DNA of 64,000 nucleotides from Sedimentibacter sp. MB31-C6 (GTDB lineage: Bacteria; Bacillota; Clostridia; Tissierellales; Sedimentibacteraceae). How positions within the stretch are numbered: the stretch's first letter is position 1; each line of letters starts with the position of its first letter. The translations under genes were made by a program, and so were the position numbers. Below, piece by piece: positions 8,253 to 16,545 of this stretch. Below the pieces are notes generated by a model that searched no databases, was not told the DNA's origin, and saw only the letters and a program-made list of their open reading frames with translations. The stretch spans positions 1,984,001 to 2,048,000 of the forward strand of contig NZ_CP142396.1 in the NCBI RefSeq assembly GCF_035934735.1, given 5' to 3'.

Positions 8253-9434
8253 ATGTTTAAAATTACAGATACAGTAAGTTGGGTTGGTAAAATTGATTGG
8301 GAGTTAATCAGGTTTCATGGAGATGAATACTCTACACATAAAGGATCGTCCTATAATTCTTATTTAATAAAGGATGAAAAAACAGTTTTAATAGATACTG
8401 TTTGGCAACCTTTTTCAAAGGAATTTGTTGCAAATTTAAAAAATGAGGTTGATTTAAAAAAGATTGATTACATAATTATGAATCATTCTGAAGTCGATCA
8501 TGCTGGAGCTCTTGCAGATTTGATGAAAGAAATTCCTGATACTCCTATTTATTGCACAAAAAATGGTGTAAAAATAATAAAAGGTCTTCACCATAAAGAT
8601 TGGAATTTTGTAGAAGTTAAAACAGGAGACACACTAGATATTGGCAAAAATAAACTAGTTTTTGTTGAAGCAAGAATGCTTCATTGGCCAGATACAATGA
8701 TGACTTATATGTCAGGAGAAAATATTCTTTTCAGTAATGATGCTTTTGGCCAACACTATGCTTCAGAACTTATGTATAATGATAAAGTAGATAATGATGA
8801 ATTATATTATGAGGCTATTAAGTATTTTGCTAATATTTTGACTCCGTTTAGTAAATTTGTAATAAATAAAATAGATGAAGTTGTTGCATTAAATATTCCT
8901 ATTAATATGATATGTCCAAGTCATGGAGTTATTTGGAGAGACAATCCATCTCAAATCATAAATAAATATGTTGAATGGGCAAAAGGATATCAAGAAAATC
9001 AAATAACAATTATATATGATACTATGTGGAATGGAACTAGGAGAATGGCTGAAACTATTGCAGAAGGAATAAAAGCTAAAGACGATGATATTGCTATAAA
9101 AATATATAATTGTGCAAAAAGAGATAAGAATGATATTATCACAGAAATTTTTAAATCTAAGATGATATTAGTAGGATCTTCTACTATAAATAATGGAATA
9201 CTCTCAGCTACGGCTGGTTTATTAGAAATGATAAAGGGTCTTAAGTTTATAAATAAAAAGGCTGCTGCCTTTGGATGTTATGGTTGGAGTGGTGAATCAA
9301 TTAAAATTATAACTGAAGAATTGCAGAAAGCTAAATTCGAAGTCATTTCAGATGGTATTAGAGAATTATGGATGCCAGATGATGAAGCTTTAGATAGATG
9401 TAGAAAATTTGGTGAAAGTATTTTAGAAAATTAA
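8253..9434 (+). CDS. Flavodiiron protein (FprA-type NO/O2 reductase)
   Basis: A 393-residue A-type flavoprotein that reduces O2 to water or NO to N2O in the cytoplasm, with electrons usually supplied by rubredoxin. The N-terminal metallo-beta-lactamase-like domain shows the di-iron ligands H78, E80, D82 and H83 (NHSEVDHAG), H144 (MLHWPDTM), D163 (LFSNDAFGQH) and H224 (CPSHGVIWR). From about residue 247 a flavodoxin domain binds FMN (IIYDTMWNGTRRMAE, then GSSTINNGILS). No rubredoxin domain is fused; a separate rubredoxin gene is at 17683-17844. ATG behind AAAGGAGGAATATCT. Single gene with a strong terminator, completing the stress block. Confidence 0.95.
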   Translation: MFKITDTVSWVGKIDWELIRFHGDEYSTHKGSSYNSYLIKDEKTVLIDTVWQPFSKEFVANLKNEVDLKKIDYIIMNHSEVDHAGALADLMKEIPDTPIYCTKNGVKIIKGLHHKDWNFVEVKTGDTLDIGKNKLVFVEARMLHWPDTMMTYMSGENILFSNDAFGQHYASELMYNDKVDNDELYYEAIKYFANILTPFSKFVINKIDEVVALNIPINMICPSHGVIWRDNPSQIINKYVEWAKGYQENQITIIYDTMWNGTRRMAETIAEGIKAKDDDIAIKIYNCAKRDKNDIITEIFKSKMILVGSSTINNGILSATAGLLEMIKGLKFINKKAAAFGCYGWSGESIKIITEELQKAKFEVISDGIRELWMPDDEALDRCRKFGESILEN

Positions 9435-9452
9435 AATGGTAATAGTATAATT

Positions 9453-9490
9453 AATTCCTCTTATTCGGTCGTTAATAAGAGGAATTTTTA
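9453..9490 (+). terminator. Intrinsic terminator of the flavodiiron gene
   Basis: Perfect 13-bp stem AATTCCTCTTATT / AATAAGAGGAATT with an 8-base loop, followed by TTTTATTTATTT. Confidence 0.85.
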
Positions 9491-9859
9491 TTTATTTAAA
9501 TTATAACGAGGTGAAGATTTCCCCACCTCGTTGAAGTGGTGTGAGGCAATTGCTTTCGATACTTAAATAATATGTTTTTCAAATTACTTATCTTTGTATA
9601 ATATAAAAGAAATTTATAAATAATGATGTTTGACAAATAAAATAGGAAAGTAATAGAAGATTGATATTTACAATAAAAATTTAACAATATATGTAAAAAT
9701 GTGTATAAAAAAATAGTTAAATAAGCTACTTATTATTCAAACTTCGCCCGATTTTTTGTAAAAAGTCAATTATAATAAATATCAGTTACCATAAGAAAAG
9801 TATTTTTATTCTTTTTAGGAATTTGTTTATATAGCATTTATAATAATGGGGGTGTGTAT
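9491..9859. other. Intergenic region with a GC-rich hairpin
   Basis: No credible gene. A 9-bp stem AACGAGGTG / CACCTCGTT spans 9505-9532, unusually GC-rich for this genome and with no U-run, followed by AT-rich sequence. The hairpin may be a fragment of a dispersed repeat. Confidence 0.45.
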
Positions 9860-10210
9860 ATGAAAAAAATTAAAAATCTTACTAATGGATGAAGTCAATA
9901 TAGCGATTTAAGACAAATTGTATTTACTTTTTTTGATTCTTATTATAATAGAGACCGTTTGAAATTATACAGTTACTTAGACACATTATTTCAACGCAAA
10001 GTACCCTTGAATTATTTTCTTATTCATCCTGATTTTGATATAGATTTAGGTAAGCTTGTTGAAGTTACTAGTATCGAAATGAAAGGAGCAAAAAATTTGG
10101 CTTTCATTGAATGCATAATAGAAGTACATCAAAAAAGAAAAATAGTTGTAATCACTTTAAAGTCAGATTTTGGGGGCTGGAAAATTGAGGGGGAAAGTTT
10201 ATTTGGATGA
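9860..10210 (+). pseudogene. NTF2-like small protein gene interrupted by an in-frame TGA
   Basis: A good ribosome binding site (AATGGGGGTG) precedes ATG 9860, but codon 11 is TGA (9890-9892). The same frame then stays open to 10210, giving about 105 further residues. That part looks like an NTF2/SnoaL-type fold: an N-terminal helix FFDSYYNRDRLKLYSYLD, then beta strands with KNLAFIECIIEVHQ and ending GGWKIEGESLFG. The frame after the TGA has no own ribosome binding site near any ATG, GTG or TTG. The simplest reading is a recent nonsense mutation, for example from TGG. A selenocysteine is unlikely because the context shows no redox motif. Sequencing error is possible. Confidence 0.55.
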
Positions 10211-10308
10211 TGATATTAATGTACAAACTCCCTATTTTTTTGTTAAGAGAGATAATTATTAATTAGTTGCTTAACAACTGATTGAATAATAAATAAAGGA
10301 GGAACTAT

Positions 10309-13300
10309 ATGTTAAAGAAAGGTTTGACGCTATTTATTTCAATTGCAATGGTGTTATCAATGTTAGTCCCATCAGTTTATGCTGTGGAACCAACAACTGT
10401 CTATCTAGATAGTGATAGGACTTATAGTGAACAAGACATAACCTTTGACCCAATTGAATATAAAAATCCTTTTGGAGCAGTACAAGTTCAAGAGGAAGCA
10501 GAAGAAAAAAATTATGGGATACAAAGCATATCAACATCACTAGTAGAAAGTGAAATAGTTACAGGTTCAGCAGTAACTGGAACTGCTATTTTAGGAATTA
10601 CTACAAGTACTAATCTTCTTTCAATGTCAGAGGCAAGGAAAGTTGAAGTAGTTGTAACAGTTGGATATGCTCCAGATTTAGAGAATTTAGAATGGACTTT
10701 TGGAGGACTTTTATTTGAAGAATGGAAAACATTTGAAAGTAGTACAGGTGAATACACTGGAAATCCATTTATTTACTTTGAAGTAGAACCATATATACAA
10801 GATAACACTATAAGAGCTATTATTCAATGTGATTTACCTTATAAAACAACTAATTTACAAGGAAGACCATATCCAAGAAGAGTATTTCCAGAATTGCTTG
10901 GAGAATATAATTTAGCAGTTACTGATAAATTTACGAATACTACTGTAAAAACTGCTTTGAAACTAAATGCTTATGATTCATATCATACATATGATGAAAT
11001 ATTATCAGATATTGATAGAATTATTGAAATTGCTAAAGAAGACAGATATTTAGAATATGATCCAATTGGTAAATCATTTGAAGGCAGGGATATACCATTT
11101 GTAATACTTGCAAGAGAAAAAGATGATTTGAATACATATTTAAATGATACTTTACCTAAGATGTTAGAGGATCCTGTTTCATTTATTAATAGTATAAATG
11201 ATGGTATGGCAGGTGAATACAAACCAGTTATTTGGTTTAATAATATACACTCTGATGAGGCTAATGGCGTTGATGCGCAGATTGATATGTTGGAACAGTT
11301 GGCCACTCAGGAAACAATATCGTTTGATACTTTTGAAGACTTAGATGATGTTGAAGGCAAAGATAAGTTAAGAAATGAAAATGAAGCTGAAATAAGAACA
11401 GCAACTTTGGATGTTCAGAATTTATTGGATAATTATATAGTGTTATTTAGCTTGAATAACAATCCTGATGGTAGATATTATAACAGTAGGGAAACAGTAC
11501 ATGGATTTGACCCTAACAGAGATCCAGGCTATCAAACACAAGTGGAGATGGCACAGGTAACTGAAAGGATAGCTAAATGGTCTCCGATGATAATAAATGA
11601 TTTTCATGGTTTTGTTTCTCAATTTTTAATTGAGCCATGTACACCTCCTCATGATCCAAACTTTGAATATGATTTGTTAATGGAAGGTATGATAGACCAT
11701 GCTTATGCTATGGGAAGAGCAGGCATAAGCAACACAAAATATAATAGCTTCATTATACCAATGTATGATTATGGCTCTGGTTGGGATGATGGAGCTCCAA
11801 TGTATGCAGCTGTATTTGGAATGATGCACGGAGCTTTGGGCCATACAATTGAAATACCCGAATTGAATCAAGTATCCAATGATGCATTTATGTATGCTGG
11901 CTTTGGTTCATTACATTATGCATTACAAAATAAAGAAAAATTATTCTTAAATCAATTAGAAATTTACAAAAGAGGTATTGAAGGTATTGATTCACATAAT
12001 GTGGATGAGTGGTTAATTAATTCTAAACGTGAAGTAATCGGAAGACCTAGAGGAGATAACGAAAATTTCTTCCCTGAATATTTTGTAATACCTATAGATA
12101 ATAATTTGCAGAAAAATTCATTAGCAGCATATGAAATGATTCAATATTTATTGAGAAATGGCATTAAAGTTGAAAAGGTTATCACTCCTTTAGAAATTGA
12201 TGATGTAACATATCCATCAGGAACATTTGTAATACCAATGCGTCAAGCTAAGCGTGGTCTAGCAAATTCTGTATTATATGATGGTTCTGACTTTTCTGAT
12301 TGGGATGCTATGTATGCGGAAGTTACAATGTCATTTCCTGATTTAAGAGGGTTTGATAAATATGAAGTTAGAGTTAAAGATGCTTTTAAGGGAAAAACTC
12401 AAAGTATAAATGAAGTAACTATACCAACTACTGATATTTCTTGTGAAGAAGAACAACTTGTAATTAGAAATACAAATAATGATGCAATTAGGGCAGTAAA
12501 CGAACTCCTTGCCAATAATAGGCAAGTTCAATTAGTGTATTCGACAGGAGAAAATATCAAAAAAGGTGATTTTGTAGTAAATAAAGAAGATCTTCGAGAA
12601 ATCAAAAATAAATACTACTTAGTATTATTACCTTACACTGAAGAATGTACCCTTAAACTATTAAAACAACCTAATATAGCAGCGATTGGAAATGAATTGA
12701 TATATGTCTTAGAACAACAGTTAGGGTTTAAATTAATTGATTCAATTGATAATGCAGGTGTAATTGTGGATGCTTCAAGTAGTGCTTTAAGCAATGAATT
12801 GCATGAAGCTATACTAGAAGGTACATCTTATATAGGTGTTGGAGGCAACCCAATATATGCTATTGAGAGAGCTGAACTTCTTCCTGGACTTAAAAGAGGC
12901 AGAACTGGATATAGCCATGAAGGAGTTTTAAAAGCAGTTATAGACACTGACAGTGTTATAACTGGAAACTATAATGAAAATGATGTTTTATATAACAAGT
13001 CAGGTTCATGGATAGAAACTGTTCCAGAAACATCTACAATATTGGCTAGTTTAAGTGATTCAGATGATTTTTACAAAGCTGGATGGTGGCCAGGTCATGA
13101 TGCTGCAAAAGGAAAACCATATATCATTCAGGACAAAGTTGGAGATGCAAAAATAACATTGTTTGCTAATCATATAGCAAATAGAGCTCATCCATCACAT
13201 CAATACAGAATGCTTGCAAATGCAATTTATGATAGTGCAAGTGGTGGTAAGGAACATGGATTAGGGATAGAATTTATTGATACAAGTGATTCTTTCAAAC

Positions 13301-13575
13301 TTGGTGGAGATGCAGATGTTACTGTCGAAATAACAAATAATGCTAATAATAATTTAGATTCAACATTGATCGTTGCTCTTTATAATAAAACAAATAATAT
13401 GATGATTAATTATTCATATATTAACAAAAGTTTAAATCCTGGAGATGTTGAAAGAATTACTACTGGATTTAAAATTCCTACAACAGGTGAGTATAAAGTA
13501 AAGGCTTTTGTTTGGGATAACTGGGAAAATGCTATACCGCTATCTGACATATTGGAAATAGATGTTTTAAAGTAA
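10309..13575 (+). CDS. Secreted M14-family zinc carboxypeptidase, large
   Basis: A 1088-residue secreted protein. Signal peptide: MLKKG, a hydrophobic core, cleavage near VYA-VEP (residue 26). Peptidase M14 motifs: zinc ligands H314 and E317 (NNIHSDEANG) and H433 (NDFHGF), substrate-binding NNNPDGR (383-389) and DPNRD (401-405), and catalytic E515 in GHTIEIPE. So it should cleave C-terminal residues or peptidoglycan-type gamma-peptides outside the cell. Residues ~600-980 are an extra region of unclear fold, and ~985-1088 resembles a CARDB/Ig-like domain (NNANNNLDSTLIVALYNKT). Start ATG with AAAGGAGGAACTAT. No wall anchor of its own; the next gene encodes an SLH protein and is likely co-transcribed. 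Confidence 0.9.
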   Translation: MLKKGLTLFISIAMVLSMLVPSVYAVEPTTVYLDSDRTYSEQDITFDPIEYKNPFGAVQVQEEAEEKNYGIQSISTSLVESEIVTGSAVTGTAILGITTSTNLLSMSEARKVEVVVTVGYAPDLENLEWTFGGLLFEEWKTFESSTGEYTGNPFIYFEVEPYIQDNTIRAIIQCDLPYKTTNLQGRPYPRRVFPELLGEYNLAVTDKFTNTTVKTALKLNAYDSYHTYDEILSDIDRIIEIAKEDRYLEYDPIGKSFEGRDIPFVILAREKDDLNTYLNDTLPKMLEDPVSFINSINDGMAGEYKPVIWFNNIHSDEANGVDAQIDMLEQLATQETISFDTFEDLDDVEGKDKLRNENEAEIRTATLDVQNLLDNYIVLFSLNNNPDGRYYNSRETVHGFDPNRDPGYQTQVEMAQVTERIAKWSPMIINDFHGFVSQFLIEPCTPPHDPNFEYDLLMEGMIDHAYAMGRAGISNTKYNSFIIPMYDYGSGWDDGAPMYAAVFGMMHGALGHTIEIPELNQVSNDAFMYAGFGSLHYALQNKEKLFLNQLEIYKRGIEGIDSHNVDEWLINSKREVIGRPRGDNENFFPEYFVIPIDNNLQKNSLAAYEMIQYLLRNGIKVEKVITPLEIDDVTYPSGTFVIPMRQAKRGLANSVLYDGSDFSDWDAMYAEVTMSFPDLRGFDKYEVRVKDAFKGKTQSINEVTIPTTDISCEEEQLVIRNTNNDAIRAVNELLANNRQVQLVYSTGENIKKGDFVVNKEDLREIKNKYYLVLLPYTEECTLKLLKQPNIAAIGNELIYVLEQQLGFKLIDSIDNAGVIVDASSSALSNELHEAILEGTSYIGVGGNPIYAIERAELLPGLKRGRTGYSHEGVLKAVIDTDSVITGNYNENDVLYNKSGSWIETVPETSTILASLSDSDDFYKAGWWPGHDAAKGKPYIIQDKVGDAKITLFANHIANRAHPSHQYRMLANAIYDSASGGKEHGLGIEFIDTSDSFKLGGDADVTVEITNNANNNLDSTLIVALYNKTNNMMINYSYINKSLNPGDVERITTGFKIPTTGEYKVKAFVWDNWENAIPLSDILEIDVLK

Positions 13576-13613
13576 AATATAAATAATTATATCCCATTGA
13601 AAGGAGGAATATA

Positions 13614-14573
13614 ATGAAAGAGTATAAAATACTATTTTGTATTATGTTAGTATTATTACTTGTTTTTACACCTGTTAATCATGTGGTAGTACAGGGTTTA
13701 ACTAATTTAACTGAAATTAAAAATATAGAAGTAGAGATAAAGAAAAAGAATGTAAACATAATGGGAAAATTAGACGAAAAAAATGAAGATATAACAATAA
13801 TTGTATATAGAAATAGTGATAATGCTAGATCATATATAGACCAAAGTAAGACGAACAGTGAAGGAGAATTCAATTTTGAATTTGCATTGCAAAATGGAAA
13901 ATATTCAGCAAAAATTAGCACAAATAATAGGCAGTATACTTTGGAAGATATAAATGTGTCTTCAAGTGGTGGAGGCAGTAGCGGAGGAAGTAATGAAGAC
14001 AATGATGTTGAGAATGATGTGCCTGATGATGACGAAATTGAAATTAAATACCCTACTGATATAGAAGGACATTGGGCAGAGGAAAACATCAAAGGTCTAA
14101 TTAAACTAAATGCTATTGTTGGATATCCTAACAATACGTTTAAGCCAAATAATAATATTACAAGAGCTGAATTTGCAACTATTTTAGTAAAGGCTTTTGA
14201 CTTAGAATCTAAAAGTACAACTATATTTAATGATACTATAGATCATTGGGCAAAGGAATATATATCTGTTGCTGCTGGTAATGGAATTATTCTAGGCTAT
14301 GGTGAAAACTTATTTGGTCCAGATGATTTAATAACTAGAGAACAAATGGCAGTAATGATTGTTAAGTCAATGAAGATAGATTTATCTTCAAATGATACTT
14401 TATTTGTAGATAGTACTAAAGTATCTGAATGGGCTCAGGAGTATGTGTCAACTGCAGTGAATTCAGAAGTAATTGTAGGCTATCCTGATAAAACTTTTAA
14501 GCCACAGGCAAATGCTACTAGAGCAGAAGCTGTAACAGTTATAATGAACGGACTTAGGATTATATCAAATTAA
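13614..14573 (+). CDS. SLH-domain cell-surface protein
   Basis: A 319-residue exported protein. A hydrophobic N terminus (IMLVLLLVFTPVNHVVVQG) serves as signal peptide; residues ~30-115 form a beta-rich Ig-like region (NGKYSAKISTNN); a Ser/Gly then Asp/Glu linker follows (~118-145). Three complete SLH domains close the protein: HWAEENIKGL..GYPNNTFKPNNNITRAEFA, HWAKEYISVA..GYGENLFGPDDLITREQMA and WAQEYVSTA..GYPDKTFKPQANATRAEA. These bind pyruvylated secondary wall polymer in studied bacteria. It starts 38 bases after the M14 peptidase with its own GAAAGGAGGAATATA, so the pair probably acts together at the surface (inference). Confidence 0.92.
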   Translation: MKEYKILFCIMLVLLLVFTPVNHVVVQGLTNLTEIKNIEVEIKKKNVNIMGKLDEKNEDITIIVYRNSDNARSYIDQSKTNSEGEFNFEFALQNGKYSAKISTNNRQYTLEDINVSSSGGGSSGGSNEDNDVENDVPDDDEIEIKYPTDIEGHWAEENIKGLIKLNAIVGYPNNTFKPNNNITRAEFATILVKAFDLESKSTTIFNDTIDHWAKEYISVAAGNGIILGYGENLFGPDDLITREQMAVMIVKSMKIDLSSNDTLFVDSTKVSEWAQEYVSTAVNSEVIVGYPDKTFKPQANATRAEAVTVIMNGLRIISN

Positions 14574-14578
14574 CATCA

Positions 14579-14611
14579 AAGATAAACCGTTGAAAATTAA
14601 CGGTTTATCTT
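14579..14611. terminator. Bidirectional terminator between the SLH and fnr genes
   Basis: Perfect 13-bp stem AAGATAAACCGTT / AACGGTTTATCTT with a 7-base loop. Its right arm includes the TAA stop of the convergent fnr gene at 14605-14607. Confidence 0.85.
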
Positions 14612-15312
14612 ATATTTTCTAAACTTACAATATCTGTAACTGTAATATTTCTCTGTCCTTTAAGTTTAATCCAGCCATTATCTTGAAAAAATGATAATTT
14701 TCGGCTTAAAGTTTCTTGTGATGTTCCAATTAGTGAGGCTAAATCTCCTTTGCTGACAGGTAATGTGATTTCATATTCGTTATTTTTGTTTTCAATTTCA
14801 TTTTTTTCGATTTCTAGCAATAAATAATTAGCTATTCGCTGTTCTACATCTCGAAGTCCTATTTGCTCTATGAGTTCTTCTGATTCTTCAATTCTCTCGG
14901 TGTACCTTTGGAGAAATTTTAGTGATATTTCAGGCTTTTGTAATAGTAATTCTTTAATCCTTGTTCCGCGTATAATACAAATTTCTGTTGGTTGTAAAGC
15001 TTCAGCAGTATTATTTAATATAGTTTTGCTAAATAAGGAAAGTTCACCCATAAAGTCTCCTGGTTCAAGTATACGTAATATCTGTTCTTTACCTAGTATA
15101 GATATTTTAGATATTTTCACCATACCACTGTTTACTACAAATAAGTTGTCAAAAGAATCTCCAGGCGTAAAAATGATATCACCCTTTCTATATTTCTTAT
15201 GTGAAGATGAATCCATTATATCTTTTTTTTCTTCAGGCGTTAGTTCGTGAAATATAGGTATATTATCTATGCAATAATGTCCATGATTATTGCAGCTATT
15301 ACAAGTTTTCAT
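14605..15312 (-). CDS. FNR-type oxygen-sensing Crp/Fnr regulator
   Basis: A 235-residue regulator with a cyclic-nucleotide-type sensor domain (about 18-135), a dimer helix, and a winged helix (about 165-230; VSKGDLASLIGTSQETLSRKLSFF). It retains four cysteines matching the [4Fe-4S] ligands of FNR: C4, C7 and C14 (TCNSCNNHGHYC) and C112 (TEICII). E. coli FNR has CxxC, then a third Cys after five residues, and a fourth about 93 further on; here the gaps are 2, 6 and 97. This suggests a cluster destroyed by O2 or NO. The HTH keeps E-T-x-S-R. ATG behind AAAGGAGGATAT. Candidate controller of the redox genes in this window, but no direct link is visible. Confidence 0.88.
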   Translation of the reverse strand: MKTCNSCNNHGHYCIDNIPIFHELTPEEKKDIMDSSSHKKYRKGDIIFTPGDSFDNLFVVNSGMVKISKISILGKEQILRILEPGDFMGELSLFSKTILNNTAEALQPTEICIIRGTRIKELLLQKPEISLKFLQRYTERIEESEELIEQIGLRDVEQRIANYLLLEIEKNEIENKNNEYEITLPVSKGDLASLIGTSQETLSRKLSFFQDNGWIKLKGQRNITVTDIVSLENIR

Positions 15313-15484
15313 ATATCCTCCTTTAACAATCTAAGAACTTTTCACCTTATCATATCAAGTAATTCATTATTTTTCAATTTTTTTATGATTTCAATGATTG
15401 TTAAAATTTTTATTAAGTTGATATACACAATTGTTTAAGTTATAATGTTTATTAAAATAAAAAATATGTAATAGGAGAAATATA

Positions 15485-16399
15485 ATGGAAATTAAAAATG
15501 TTGCTTTAATAGGTATGGGTGCTATTGGTACTGTTTATGGAAACTTACTATATAAAAGTTATGGATCCAATTTTGCTGTAATATCTGGCCAGACACGTAA
15601 GGAAAAATTAAAGAAAAATGGTTTCACAATAAATGGAAACACTTTTTATCCACATATAATTTCTAGTGGTGATGAAAATACTAAATTTGATTTAATAATA
15701 TTTTGTGTTAAAAATTATCAACTTGAAGAAGCTATTGAAGATGTAAGAAGTTATGTAGGGAAAAACACTATTATGATTACATTTTTAAATGGTGTAACTG
15801 CTAGAGATAGAATATTATCGGCTTATCCAGAAAACAAGGTTCTATATGGATTGTCAATGAGGATAGATGCTGAGAGGACAAGTGAAGGTGTTGTCAATAC
15901 TGAAGATGGTGAGATACAGTTTGGAAATGCTGATAATACAATTATTGCTTCAGAAGTTCAGGCGGTTCAAGATTGTTTAAATAAGGCGAACATAAAAAAT
16001 AAAATTTTCCCAGACATGATTCGAACAATATGGAAAAAATTCATGTTAAATGTAGGAGTAAATCAAGTAACAGCAGTTACTAGAGCGCAATATGGAAAAG
16101 TAACCAGTGTTGAAACAAATCTTATTATATTTAAGGAAGCAATGCTTGAAGTATTAGATATAGCTAAAGCATCTAAAATTGATTTAAGAAATGAAGATGT
16201 GGAAAATTTTATAACATTAATGAATAGTTTTTCTCCTAATGGAAAAACATCTATGCTTCAGGATATAGAAGGCAAGAGACGTACAGAAGTTGATTATTTC
16301 GCTGGCACGGTTATTAATATGGGAAAAGAGCTTAACATACCTACACCCATAAATCATGTACTTTATTGCATTATTAAATCTTTAGAAGAATTATATTAA
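15485..16399 (+). CDS. panE: 2-dehydropantoate 2-reductase (ketopantoate reductase)
   Basis: A 304-residue NADP(H)-dependent reductase, the PanE/ApbA family enzyme that makes pantoate for coenzyme A. Rossmann start VALIGMGAIGTVYG (GxGxxG at residues 10-15), then FDLIIFCVKNYQLEEAI typical of the family, TFLNGV, and a helical C-terminal domain with WKKFMLNVGVNQVTAV and MLQDIEGKRRTEVDYFAGTVI, the conserved catalytic/dimer region. Length is normal. ATG has ATAGGAGAAATATA upstream. No other pantothenate genes are nearby, so another 2-ketoacid substrate cannot be excluded. Divergent from fnr. Confidence 0.9.
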   Translation: MEIKNVALIGMGAIGTVYGNLLYKSYGSNFAVISGQTRKEKLKKNGFTINGNTFYPHIISSGDENTKFDLIIFCVKNYQLEEAIEDVRSYVGKNTIMITFLNGVTARDRILSAYPENKVLYGLSMRIDAERTSEGVVNTEDGEIQFGNADNTIIASEVQAVQDCLNKANIKNKIFPDMIRTIWKKFMLNVGVNQVTAVTRAQYGKVTSVETNLIIFKEAMLEVLDIAKASKIDLRNEDVENFITLMNSFSPNGKTSMLQDIEGKRRTEVDYFAGTVINMGKELNIPTPINHVLYCIIKSLEELY

Positions 16400-16451
16400 A
16401 TTTCTATTACTTAAATATGGACTGCATTAGAGAGCTTTTCGTTCAGCAAGA

Positions 16452-16480
16452 TTGACAAAATTATTATGAAATTGTATAAT
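16452..16480 (+). promoter_or_regulatory. Consensus sigma-A promoter of mnmA
   Basis: TTGACA (16452-16457), 17-base spacer, TATAAT (16475-16480): an exact match to the consensus. The expected start near 16487 leaves a ~60-base leader that contains the hairpin at 16503-16530. Confidence 0.8.
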
Positions 16481-16502
16481 AAATCAATATTAAGAAATAA
16501 TT

Positions 16503-16530
16503 AAAACAGGACAGTGATGTCCTGTTTTTT
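16503..16530 (+). terminator. Terminator-like hairpin inside the mnmA leader
   Basis: Perfect 11-bp stem AAAACAGGACA / TGTCCTGTTTT with a GTGA loop, running into TTTT. It lies after the consensus promoter and before the mnmA ribosome binding site, so it may end panE transcripts and also reduce read-through into mnmA. Confidence 0.7.
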
Positions 16531-16545
16531 AGAATAGGAGATTAT

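Noticed and set aside
9505-9532. GC-rich hairpin related to sequence beside IS copy 1 (about 19423-19482)
   Set aside because: Both contain AACGA..GT and a later GTTG.A..GGTGT.A, but the match is too loose to call a repeat family.
9890-9892. TGA as selenocysteine codon
   Set aside because: The residues around it show no redox motif, no SECIS-like hairpin was recognised just downstream, and the nearby GPx uses Cys.
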